From an uncultured Collinsella sp. (lineage in GTDB: Bacteria > Actinomycetota > Coriobacteriia > Coriobacteriales > Coriobacteriaceae), in assembly GCA_900757705.1 (NCBI GenBank), contig CAAEOW010000151.1:1-5701 (forward strand): a stretch of DNA of 5,701 nt, read 5' to 3'. The translations under genes were made by a program, and so were the position numbers. Below the pieces are notes generated by a model. That model did no database searches. It saw only the letters and a program-made list of their open reading frames with translations, and was not told the DNA's origin. Positions within the stretch are counted from its first letter, which is position 1; each line of letters starts with the position of its first letter. Positions 1-5,212 of this stretch are shown here, one piece after another.

Positions 1-738
1 ACCCAGATAGTCGCGCGGGCACAGCAGGCGATCTCCCTCGACGGCGACAACGCTCTGTCCCGCCTCGTCCACCAGGTCGTACGCCAGACGGCACGGCTGT
101 GTGCATTCCCCGCGCATCGCCGAGCGCCCGCGTCTCAGGGCTGAGAACTCACAAGCACCCGAGTAGCCAATGCAGATGGCCCCGTGGCAGAACACCTCGA
201 TAGGCACGCCCGTACCGCACAAGGAGGCAATCTCGTCGACCGTCAGCTCGCGTGCCGTCGTCACGCGTTCGACCCCCAGCTCATCGGCGGCAAGCCGCAC
301 GGCGCCTTCGCTATGAGCGCCCGCCTGCGTGGACAGGTGAATCTCGACCCCGGGAATCGCCGCGCGCAGCGCGCAGGCCAACCCGGCATCGGCGACAATC
401 AGAGCATCGGCGCCCAGCTCTAGTGCATGAGCTCCCAACGCCACCGCGTCGGACAACTCGTCGTCAAATACGAACACGTTGAGCGTTACGTACACACGCA
501 CGCCATGGGCATGCGCCACGGCGCAGCCGCGTGCAAACTCGTCGTCGGTAAAACCGTGCGCACTCACACGGGCGTTAAAGCCGCCCAACCCCGCATAGAT
601 GGCATCGGCACCCGCGGCGATGGCCGCAAGCATCTGGTCGAGCCCGCCCGCCGGCGCCAGCAGCTCGGGCAGCGCCGCACCGGCAGCATCCAATCCAGTC
701 TCGTATTGTCCGCTCGGCCCCATCGTCCGAATCGCCAT
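1..738 (-). CDS. Peptidase U32 family protein (N-terminal part, cut by window edge)
   Basis: The frame is open from ATG at 738 to the window edge (246 codons, no stop). An AAGGAG ribosome binding site lies at 746-751, 7 bases before the start. The N-terminus has the U32 opening (PELLAPAGG, about residues 24-32; GADAIYAG, 43-50). Residues 181-199 (EVFCHGAICIGYSGACEFS) match the U32 signature E-x-F-x-x-G-[ASV]-[LIVM]-C-x4-G-x-C-x-[LIVM]-S except for Phe198. Cysteines 189, 196, 212 and 216 are spaced much like the Fe-S ligands of U32 members UbiU/UbiV. Family members include collagenase-like peptidases, the RNA-hydroxylation proteins RlhA and TrhP, and UbiU/UbiV, so the family is clear but the substrate is not. 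No signal peptide is visible, so it is probably cytosolic. It is divergent from the penicillin-binding protein gene. The C-terminal part is missing, so the subfamily cannot be decided. Confidence 0.88.
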   Translation of the reverse strand, partial: MAIRTMGPSGQYETGLDAAGAALPELLAPAGGLDQMLAAIAAGADAIYAGLGGFNARVSAHGFTDDEFARGCAVAHAHGVRVYVTLNVFVFDDELSDAVALGAHALELGADALIVADAGLACALRAAIPGVEIHLSTQAGAHSEGAVRLAADELGVERVTTARELTVDEIASLCGTGVPIEVFCHGAICIGYSGACEFSALRRGRSAMRGECTQPCRLAYDLVDEAGQSVVAVEGDRLLCPRDYLG

Positions 739-900
739 CGACAAACTCCTTACCAAGGTATGCATTCACTCTGAAAAATGCCGTCTTCCAGCATACACGA
801 GGCCTCGCGCGCCCCGTTTGGTTTATCGTGTAATAACTTATGTCCATCCTGCCCCGACGGCACATCCACCGTCCGGCACGACATACCTGGAGGTCAATAT
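739..900. promoter_or_regulatory. Divergent intergenic region between U32 gene and penicillin-binding protein gene
   Basis: These 162 bases must hold the promoters of both divergent genes. The most AT-rich part, about 817-842 (GTTTATCGTGTAATAAC inside), is the likeliest promoter core, but I could not find a convincing -35/-10 pair at normal spacing on either strand. A small hairpin, GACGG (856-860) with CCGTC (869-873) and an 8-base loop, lies in the presumed leader of the penicillin-binding protein mRNA. A TGGAGG ribosome binding site at 888-893 sits 7 bases before the ATG at 901. A 6-bp inverted repeat GTATGC (758-763) / GCATAC (791-796) lies in front of the U32 gene. Confidence 0.45.
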
Positions 901-3105
901 ATGGGTCCTCGCCAACGACAGGGACGCAGCCGTTCAAAGACGCATGCTCTGCCCATAATCCTGCTCTCGTTTTTGGGCTTTTTGCTTATCGCGGGCGTGG
1001 CATTTGGCATCGGCATGGTCGGCAACGTCAACCGCTGGCTGTCCGATCTGCCCGACTACACCGACGCCAACGCGTATCTGGTGAGCGAGCCCACCGAGGT
1101 CGTCGACTGCAACGGCAACAAGATTGCGAGCTTCTACACGCAAAACCGCAAGTCTATCACCAAGGACGAGGTCTCCCCCTACGTGCTGCAGGGCACCGTT
1201 GACGTCGAGGACGAGCGCTTCTACGAGCACGGCGGTATCGACCTGTGGGGTATCGCGCGCGCTGCGGTGGCAACCCTCGGCGGCGGTCACGAAGGCGCCT
1301 CGACTATCACCCAGCAGCTGGTGCGCAACACCATCCTGCAGGAGGAGCAGTTCGACTCGACCATCGAGCGTAAGGTGCGCGAGGCTTACATCGCCGTCAA
1401 GATGGAGGATATGTACTCCAAAGACGAGATCCTCATGATGTACCTCAACACCATCTATTACGGCCACGGCGCCTACGGTATCGAGGCCGCCGCCGAGACC
1501 TACCTATCCAAGAGCGCCGCCGACCTCACCCTGAGCGAAGCCGCGCTGTTGATCGGCCTTCCCAACTCGCCCTCGCAGTACGACCCCACGGTCAACCCCG
1601 ACCTGGCGCTGTCCCGTCGCAACAAGGTCCTCGACAACATGTTGCGCCTGGGCCACATCACGCAGGAGGAGCACGATGCCGCACAGGCCGAGCCCATCAC
1701 CCTCAACGTGACCGAGATTTCGGGCAGCGGCGTCGACGTATACTCGCAGCCCTACTTTGTCGCCTATGTTAAGCAGCTGCTGGAGCAGGAGTTCTCGACC
1801 GACGTGCTCTTTAAGGGCGGTCTGACCGTCAAGACCACCATCGATCCCACGATGCAGCAGGTGGCAGAGAATGCCGTTCGCGAGCAGCTCGACACGCTCT
1901 CGCTCGACGGCCTGGACATGGGCATGGTCGTCGTCGACCCCAAGACCGGCTACATCAAGTGCATGGTGGGCGGCTACGACTACAACGCCGACGAGAACCA
2001 CGTAAACCATGCCACGGCCAAGCGTCCCGTCGGCTCCACCTTTAAGGCCTTTACGCTGGCAACTGCCATCCAAAACGGCATGAACCCCAACGTCACCCTC
2101 AACTGCAACTCGCCGCTCAAGGCCAAGGGCACCACGACCGAGGTCCAAAACTACGCCAACCATAGCTATGGCAACATCACGCTTAAGCAGGCGACGGCAT
2201 ACTCCTCCAACACCGGCTACATCCAGGTGGCGGAAGCCGTCGGCAACAGCAAGATCATCTCGCTCGTCAAAAAGCTCGGCATCGATCCCGCCAAGGACAA
2301 CATCGAGGACGTTCCCGTCATGACGCTCGGCACCGGCTCGATCTCGCCGCTCGAGATGGCCGCCGCCTACGCAACGTTTGCCAATGGCGGCTACTATCGC
2401 CAGCCGATCGCCATCACCGAGATTGACTCTCGTACCGGCTCGGTGCTGTACCAGCACACTGACAATCCCTCACAGGTGCTTACCGAGGGCGAGGCCGCCG
2501 CGGTCACCGATGTTCTGTCCGGCGTCATGCAGGGCGGCGGTACGGGCGCTGCCGGTGCCCTAAGCGTCAACCAGCCCTATGCCGGCAAGACGGGCACCAC
2601 CGACAACACCACCAACCTGTGGTTCTGCGGCTATACCCCGCAGCTGGCGTGCGCCCTGTGGACCGGCTATTCCGCGGGCGAGATCCCCATCCAAAAGTAC
2701 GGCACGGACCTGCTGGGCGACAGCACCAACCTGCCTGTCTTTAAGCGGTTTATGAACACCGTTCTGACCGGTACCGAGCGCGAGGAGTTTGCGACCGGAA
2801 CGGCGCCCACCTACAAGAACAACAGCGTCTGGAAGTTCTACGGCACCAACAACACCAAGAAGTCGGAGAACGACGACAAGGACAAGGACGAAGAGGAAGA
2901 GGAAACCACCACAACGACTACCACGACGACCACGACCACCGAGACCACGGGCGGCGACACCACCGGCGGCACCGGTACGACCGGTGGCTCGACGGGTGGC
3001 TCCACTGGTGGTTCGACCGGCGGCGATGGCGGCACGCCTACGCCTACGCCTACGCCTACGCCCACTCCCGACCCCTCGCCCACGCCTGACGATACGGTCG
3101 GCTAA
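901..3105 (+). CDS. Bifunctional class A penicillin-binding protein (peptidoglycan glycosyltransferase/transpeptidase)
   Basis: A 734-residue membrane-anchored enzyme that polymerises lipid II into glycan strands and cross-links the stem peptides outside the membrane. It has a short basic cytosolic tail (1-16) and one membrane helix (about 17-41). The GT51 domain follows: EDERFYEHGGID at 103-114 with Glu103 as predicted catalytic base, GASTITQQ from 132, and the RKVREAYIAVKMED and MMYLNTIYYG stretches. The transpeptidase domain has GSTFK (nucleophile Ser379, Lys382), SSN at 435-437 and KTGTT from Lys563, so both active sites look intact. After about residue 655 comes an acidic run, about 12 threonines, Gly/Ser/Thr repeats and Thr-Pro repeats, probably a flexible tail near the wall. 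I chose ATG 901 because TGGAGG lies 7 bases upstream and the membrane segment then falls near the N-terminus; an in-frame ATG at 778 would add 41 residues unlike the family. Its terminator has been split by an IS. Confidence 0.95.
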   Translation: MGPRQRQGRSRSKTHALPIILLSFLGFLLIAGVAFGIGMVGNVNRWLSDLPDYTDANAYLVSEPTEVVDCNGNKIASFYTQNRKSITKDEVSPYVLQGTVDVEDERFYEHGGIDLWGIARAAVATLGGGHEGASTITQQLVRNTILQEEQFDSTIERKVREAYIAVKMEDMYSKDEILMMYLNTIYYGHGAYGIEAAAETYLSKSAADLTLSEAALLIGLPNSPSQYDPTVNPDLALSRRNKVLDNMLRLGHITQEEHDAAQAEPITLNVTEISGSGVDVYSQPYFVAYVKQLLEQEFSTDVLFKGGLTVKTTIDPTMQQVAENAVREQLDTLSLDGLDMGMVVVDPKTGYIKCMVGGYDYNADENHVNHATAKRPVGSTFKAFTLATAIQNGMNPNVTLNCNSPLKAKGTTTEVQNYANHSYGNITLKQATAYSSNTGYIQVAEAVGNSKIISLVKKLGIDPAKDNIEDVPVMTLGTGSISPLEMAAAYATFANGGYYRQPIAITEIDSRTGSVLYQHTDNPSQVLTEGEAAAVTDVLSGVMQGGGTGAAGALSVNQPYAGKTGTTDNTTNLWFCGYTPQLACALWTGYSAGEIPIQKYGTDLLGDSTNLPVFKRFMNTVLTGTEREEFATGTAPTYKNNSVWKFYGTNNTKKSENDDKDKDEEEEETTTTTTTTTTTTETTGGDTTGGTGTTGGSTGGSTGGSTGGDGGTPTPTPTPTPTPDPSPTPDDTVG
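2902..3090 (+). repeat. Low-complexity coding repeats in the penicillin-binding protein tail
   Basis: This part of the gene is made of three short-period arrays. An almost pure Thr-codon run (2905-2940, mixed ACC/ACG/ACA/ACT) is followed by three copies of a 12-base unit coding Ser-Thr-Gly-Gly (2989-3024). Then the hexamer ACGCCT is repeated about four times exactly (3034-3060), coding Thr-Pro. The hexamer array is nearly identical from copy to copy and could gain or lose units by slippage. The Thr and STGG arrays use varied codons and look older. Confidence 0.85.
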
Positions 3106-3127
3106 GAAGTACGCGACTAAAGCCAAC

Positions 3128-3141
3128 AAGGCCCCGAGCAG
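3128..3141 (+). terminator. Left arm of the IS-split terminator of the penicillin-binding protein gene
   Basis: AAGGCCCCGAGCAG is exactly complementary to CTGCTCGGGGCCTT at 4603-4616. Without the IS the two arms form a 14-bp perfect stem with a 9-base loop (CTTATTGAA), 22 bases after the stop codon. The right arm runs into TTTTAGTTT. Alone, this arm cannot terminate transcription. Confidence 0.88.
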
Positions 3142-3145
3142 CTTA

Positions 3146-3148
3146 TTG
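3146..3148. repeat. Target site duplication, left copy (TTG)
   Basis: TTG immediately precedes the left inverted repeat and is repeated directly after the right inverted repeat (4598-4600). A 3-bp duplication is normal for IS3-family elements. The sequence cannot say which copy is original. Confidence 0.8.
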
Positions 3149-3172
3149 TGAACTGCGTCCCAAATCTTGGAC
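3149..3172. repeat. IS terminal inverted repeat, transposase 3' end side
   Basis: This 24-base end matches the reverse complement of 4574-4597 at 21 of 24 positions. The mismatches are at repeat positions 9, 15 and 16. Its outer bases are TG, as in IS3-family ends. It overlaps a small hairpin, GCGTCC (3155-3160) with GGACGC (3169-3174). Confidence 0.9.
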
Positions 3173-3174
3173 GC
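3155..3174. other. Hairpin in the left IS end
   Basis: GCGTCC (3155-3160) and GGACGC (3169-3174) form a perfect 6-bp stem around the 8-base loop CAAATCTT, 13 bases beyond the transposase stop codon. Neither side has a T-run, so it does not look like an intrinsic terminator. It may be a transposase binding feature, a weak pause or chance. Confidence 0.5.
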
Positions 3175-3186
3175 CCTAAATAGCGA

Positions 3187-4092
3187 CTAGGCCGCGAGGG
3201 CCTGATTCCGGAACTCCTCCGGGGTCAGGCCCTTCAATCTTACCTGTCTCCGGCTCGTGTTCCAGTGGACTATGTATTCCTCCAGGTCGCGTTTGAAATC
3301 CTCGAACGTCTCCCACTCGCGGCCCCGGTAGAACTCGTCCTTGACGTGGCCGAAGAGCTGCTCGGTGGCGGCGTTGTCGATGCAGTTCGCCTTCCTGGAC
3401 ATGCTCTGGACGATGCCGGCGGCCTCGAGCCTGGATGTGTACGAGGCGTGCTGGTACTGCCAGCCCCGGTCCGAGTGCATGGTCGGGGCGGCGCCCTCGG
3501 GGATCTTGGACAGCAGCTCGTCGAGCATCCTGACCTGCTGGGCCATGTCGGGCGTGGTCGATATGTCGCTCGCCACAATCTCCTTGGTGCAGAAGTCCAG
3601 CGTCGGGGCCCAGTAGGCCTTGCCGCCCGCCACCTTGAACTCGGTGACGTCCGTTCCCAGCTTCCGCCACGGGGCCCCGGCGTCGAAATCCCTCGCGATC
3701 ACGTTCTCGAACGTCCTGCCGACGACGCCCCTGTACGAGTTGTACCTGTGGTAGGCCGTCTCGCGTCTGATACCGCAGCGAATCCCCATCTCGCGCATCA
3801 TCTTGAGCACGGTCTTGTCGGCTATCACGGCCCCCTCTTCCGCCCTGAGGCACATCGCTATCTGCCGGTGCCCGCAGCCGTTGGCGGTGCGCGAGAAGAT
3901 CTCGGCGGCCGCCTCCCAGAGCTCGGGGCGCGTGGGCCTCGGCGGGTGCGCGAGGGCGTAGTAGTAGGTCGACCGCTTGAGCTCGGCGCATGCGAGCAGG
4001 TGCCCGAGCGCGTGCCCCTCGGCGCGCAGGGCCGCGACCGCTTCGGCCTTCGCCCTGGTCAGAGCCCGTCCCTCTCGACCAGGGCGCGTAAT
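3187..4092 (-). CDS. orfB frame of the IS3-family transposase (catalytic half)
   Basis: This is the catalytic frame on its own, from the -1 codon ATT at 4092-4090 to the stop at 3187 (301 codons plus stop). It holds the helix-turn-helix-like N-terminal segment and the rve/DDE integrase core. The first in-frame ATG (3855) lies inside GCGHRQIAM and would remove the N-terminal segment, so I do not think it is a real start. The frame continues open back to a stop at 4123-4125, overlapping orfA in the -1 frame. It is listed separately because automatic annotation may split the gene. Confidence 0.8.
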   Translation of the reverse strand: MTRPGREGRALTRAKAEAVAALRAEGHALGHLLACAELKRSTYYYALAHPPRPTRPELWEAAAEIFSRTANGCGHRQIAMCLRAEEGAVIADKTVLKMMREMGIRCGIRRETAYHRYNSYRGVVGRTFENVIARDFDAGAPWRKLGTDVTEFKVAGGKAYWAPTLDFCTKEIVASDISTTPDMAQQVRMLDELLSKIPEGAAPTMHSDRGWQYQHASYTSRLEAAGIVQSMSRKANCIDNAATEQLFGHVKDEFYRGREWETFEDFKRDLEEYIVHWNTSRRQVRLKGLTPEEFRNQALAA

Positions 4093-4550
4093 TTTTTTAG
4101 GTAGGCCACCTCGGCCTCGAGCCTACGGCACCGCTCCTCGAGCTCCTCCTCGCGGGTCCGCGGCCTCGCCTTGGAACCCTTCGGCCGGCCCTTGGGCCTC
4201 GGGCGCAGGGCCTCCGCGCCGCCCCGGCGGTATAGCGCGCACCACTTCTTGAGCGGCGACATCGACATTATGCCGAACGCCGCCATCGCCTCGGTCTTCG
4301 TCATGCCGCCGTCGACGACGGCGGAGGCGGCGGCGACCTTCTGCTCGTATGTGTACCTGCCCTGCTTTCCGTCCATGCGCAGCAGCACCTCGCTCCCGAA
4401 TGCGCGGTATATCTCCTGCCATCTTCTCACGGCTTCCACGGGAAGCGAAAGGGCAATCGCGGCAGATTTATACCCGTGCCCGAGCTCGAAGAGCCCTATG
4501 GCCGCCTTCCTGGCCTCGATATCATGCTTCACTCTCAAATCAACGCGCAT
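3187..4550 (-). CDS. IS3-family transposase OrfAB, made by -1 frameshift
   Basis: This is the active transposase. Ribosomes start at ATG 4550, read orfA to the A7 run at 4092-4098, slip back one base and continue in the orfB frame to TAG at 3187-3189, giving about 454 residues. Residues 1-153 provide DNA binding and the coiled coil. The orfB part starts ITRPGREG and contains the usual segment with STYYY and GCGHRQIA. The integrase-like core has Asp301 (GTDVTEF), Asp361 (HSDRGWQYQ) and Glu397 (NAATEQLFG); 35 residues separate the last two, the classic DD(35)E spacing. The C-terminus WNTSRRQVRLKGLTPEEF is typical of the family. No ATG, GTG or TTG opens orfB upstream of 3855, which fits expression only by frameshifting. 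All catalytic residues are present. Confidence 0.88.
4059..4550 (-). CDS. IS3-family transposase OrfA (DNA-binding half)
   Basis: This 163-residue protein is the zero-frame product when no frameshift occurs. In IS3 elements OrfA binds the ends and usually regulates transposition. The first helix-turn-helix region is about residues 11-48 (GYKSAAIALSLPVEAVRRW) and the second about 66-106 (MTKTEAMAAFGI, then SPLKKW). A basic linker RPKGRPKGS (118-126) follows, then a predicted coiled coil (133-158, LEERCRRLEAEVAYL) that should mediate dimerisation. I chose ATG 4550 because GGGAGG at 4559-4564 lies 8 bases upstream. An in-frame ATG at 4598 uses a host base outside the IS and lacks this site. The ribosome binding site lies in a hairpin arm. 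Confidence 0.88.
   Translation of the reverse strand: MRVDLRVKHDIEARKAAIGLFELGHGYKSAAIALSLPVEAVRRWQEIYRAFGSEVLLRMDGKQGRYTYEQKVAAASAVVDGGMTKTEAMAAFGIMSMSPLKKWCALYRRGGAEALRPRPKGRPKGSKARPRTREEELEERCRRLEAEVAYLKKLRALVERDGL
4092..4098 (-). promoter_or_regulatory. Programmed -1 frameshift site (A7 slippery heptamer)
   Basis: On the minus strand the bases are CTA AAA AAA TTA in the orfA frame, so the heptamer reads A_AAA_AAA, a standard X_XXY_YYZ slippery site. A -1 slip continues as ATT in the orfB frame. It sits 11 codons before the orfA stop (4059-4061), inside the frame overlap. IS150 and other IS3 elements use the same type of site. I did not identify a definite stimulatory hairpin downstream, though the following sequence is GC-rich. 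Confidence 0.87.
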
Positions 4551-4558
4551 AAAGAAAG

Positions 4559-4590
4559 CCTCCCATTTCTCATGTCCAAGAAATGGGAGG
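4559..4590 (-). promoter_or_regulatory. Hairpin hiding the transposase ribosome binding site
   Basis: CCTCCCATTTCT (4559-4570) and its exact reverse complement (4579-4590) form a 12-bp stem with an 8-base loop. Read on the transposase strand, the downstream arm holds GGGAGG, the orfA ribosome binding site, 8 bases before ATG 4550. The upstream arm lies within the terminal inverted repeat. A transcript entering from outside the IS would carry both arms and block orfA translation; one starting inside the repeat would lack the blocking arm. Other IS elements such as IS10 protect themselves this way. Confidence 0.75.
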
Positions 4591-4597
4591 CAGTTCA
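4574..4597. repeat. IS terminal inverted repeat, transposase 5' end side
   Basis: Read inward it starts TGAACTGC and pairs with 3149-3172 at 21 of 24 positions. It contains the ribosome-binding-site-blocking arm of the adjacent hairpin. It abuts TTG at 4598-4600. Confidence 0.9.
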
Positions 4598-4606
4598 TTG
4601 AACTGC
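4590..4606. repeat. Perfect 17-base dyad across the IS/host junction
   Basis: GCAGTTCA (4590-4597, IS end), a central T, then TGAACTGC (4599-4606, host). The host arm belongs to the old terminator and is identical to the outermost 8 bases of the IS ends, so the insertion created a head-to-head palindrome. Confidence 0.85.
4598..4600. repeat. Target site duplication, right copy (TTG)
   Basis: TTG directly follows the right inverted repeat and matches 3146-3148. Removing the IS and one copy restores a continuous terminator hairpin, which independently supports these boundaries. Confidence 0.8.
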
Positions 4607-4618
4607 TCGGGGCCTTTT
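4603..4618 (+). terminator. Right arm and T-run of the IS-split terminator
   Basis: CTGCTCGGGGCCTT followed by TT, then AGTTT. This is the second arm of the pre-insertion terminator for the penicillin-binding protein gene. Its partner arm is now about 1.46 kb upstream at 3128-3141. On the opposite strand the restored hairpin is followed by TTGTTGGCTTT, so it may have worked weakly in both directions. Confidence 0.85.
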
Positions 4619-4654
4619 AGTTTGAAGCGACCTGGTGGGCGGTCTTTATACCGG

Positions 4655-4692
4655 CAAACAAAAAGGGGTACCGACCAACGTCGATGCCCCTT
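4655..4692 (-). terminator. Intrinsic terminator of argR
   Basis: On the minus strand AAGGGG and CCCCTT close a stem at 4663-4692. After one C/A mismatch the stem continues with 6 pairs including one T/G wobble, around the loop GTTG. TTTTTGTTT follows (4655-4664, overlapping the stem base). It lies about 50 bases after the argR stop. It is independent of the split terminator, so argR termination should be intact. Confidence 0.82.
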
Positions 4693-4741
4693 ACAAGCCA
4701 CTATGTCAGCGCACACAATGCCGAGCGCACGACCCGCACAC

Positions 4742-5179
4742 CTACTTGCGAGAATTGCTCAACTTATTGATCAGCGCCTCGAGACGCTCGCCGTCCTCGG
4801 CCGTCTGGGCAATAACCAAAATCGTATCGTTGCCGGCAAGCGAGCCAAGCACATCGGGTAACTCTGCCGCATCAACGGCGGCGGCGATGCCGGAAGCCGT
4901 GCCAGGCTGAGCCTTGATCATAACCAGATTATCAGTACGCAGAACGCCCGTTACGAGCTCGGAAACCATACGCTGCAGGTGCAGGTCCTCTGCCAGAACA
5001 TAGATGCCCTCAGGGAGCTTACGCAGCCCCATATCGGCAATATCGCGAGAGACAGTCGCCTGCGTGCAATCAAAGCCCATAGCACGGAGCTCATCGACCA
5101 GCACGCGCTGCGTGCGGACATCCTTATTGCGCACAATATCTCTAATGGCATCCTGGCGCCCATTGCGTTTTTTAGCCAT
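4742..5179 (-). CDS. argR: Arginine repressor ArgR/AhrC family
   Basis: This 145-residue protein has the normal ArgR length. In this family the hexamer senses arginine and binds ARG-box operators to control arginine biosynthesis and breakdown. Residues 1-65 are the winged helix domain, with the recognition helix in CTQATVSRDI (38-47). Residues about 75-145 form the arginine-binding and oligomerisation domain, with QPGTASGIAAAVD (91-103) and LGSLAGNDTILVI (111-123). The usual GDDT reads GNDT here, with Asn117 for the first Asp and Asp118 kept. I chose ATG 5179 because GGAGAGAGGG lies just upstream and MAKKRNGRQD is a normal ArgR opening; ATG 5212 would add 11 unlikely residues. No arginine pathway genes are in view, so it probably acts in trans. 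A dyad at 5213-5227 could be its own operator. Confidence 0.95.
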   Translation of the reverse strand: MAKKRNGRQDAIRDIVRNKDVRTQRVLVDELRAMGFDCTQATVSRDIADMGLRKLPEGIYVLAEDLHLQRMVSELVTGVLRTDNLVMIKAQPGTASGIAAAVDAAELPDVLGSLAGNDTILVIAQTAEDGERLEALINKLSNSRK

Positions 5180-5212
5180 ACAAACCCTCTCTCCAAAAGA
5201 TGGCGGAGACAA

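Larger units (their letters stand above)
3149..4597 (-). mobile_element. Complete IS3-family (IS150-type) insertion sequence, 1449 bp
   Basis: The element has matching ends beginning TGAACTGC, a TTG direct repeat on both sides, and two overlapping minus-strand transposase frames. The IS150-type assignment comes from a long OrfA with two helix-turn-helix segments, a GRPKGSK linker and a coiled coil, and from an OrfB with DD(35)E catalytic residues. Both frames, the frameshift site and both ends look intact, so it is probably able to move. It sits between the convergent penicillin-binding protein gene and argR, in the loop of a former terminator hairpin. I cannot give an IS name without a database comparison. 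Confidence 0.93.

Noticed and set aside
798..807. CGAGGCCTCG palindrome between the divergent genes
   Set aside because: A 10-base GC palindrome is expected by chance in GC-rich DNA, and nothing around it supports a function.
778..900. Upstream in-frame ATG for the penicillin-binding protein
   Set aside because: It adds 41 residues unlike the family and has no good ribosome binding site, while ATG 901 has TGGAGG at 7 bases.
1504..2457. Long minus-strand open frame (317 codons) inside the penicillin-binding protein gene
   Set aside because: It is antisense to a gene with all expected catalytic motifs. Its product is Val/Gly/Arg-rich with no family features, typical of a GC-rich shadow frame.
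2989..3060. Short regular repeats as a possible CRISPR array
   Set aside because: Units are 6-12 bases, back to back without spacers, and code in frame for Ser-Thr-Gly-Gly and Thr-Pro.
3187..3855. Stand-alone orfB starting at ATG 3855
   Set aside because: It would begin inside the conserved GCGHRQIAM segment and lose the N-terminal domain. Frameshift fusion explains the gene better.
3176..3991. Long minus-strand frame (271 codons) overlapping orfB
   Set aside because: It is an Arg/Gly-rich shadow of the DDE transposase frame, which carries the real motifs.
3265..4104. Long plus-strand frame (279 codons) across the IS
   Set aside because: It is antisense to orfB with no recognisable motif or ribosome binding site. 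Passenger genes are rare in this IS type.
4551..4598. Earlier orfA start at ATG 4598
   Set aside because: Its first base lies outside the IS in host DNA, so it would not travel with the element. ATG 4550 has a strong GGGAGG site.
4632..4650. GACC/GGTC hairpin followed by TTTATA as a replacement plus-strand terminator
   Set aside because: The stem is only 4 bp with an 8-base loop and a poor T-run, too weak to call.
5180..5212. Upstream ATG for argR at 5212
   Set aside because: The 11 extra residues include the translated ribosome binding site region, and MAKKRNGRQD is the usual family opening.
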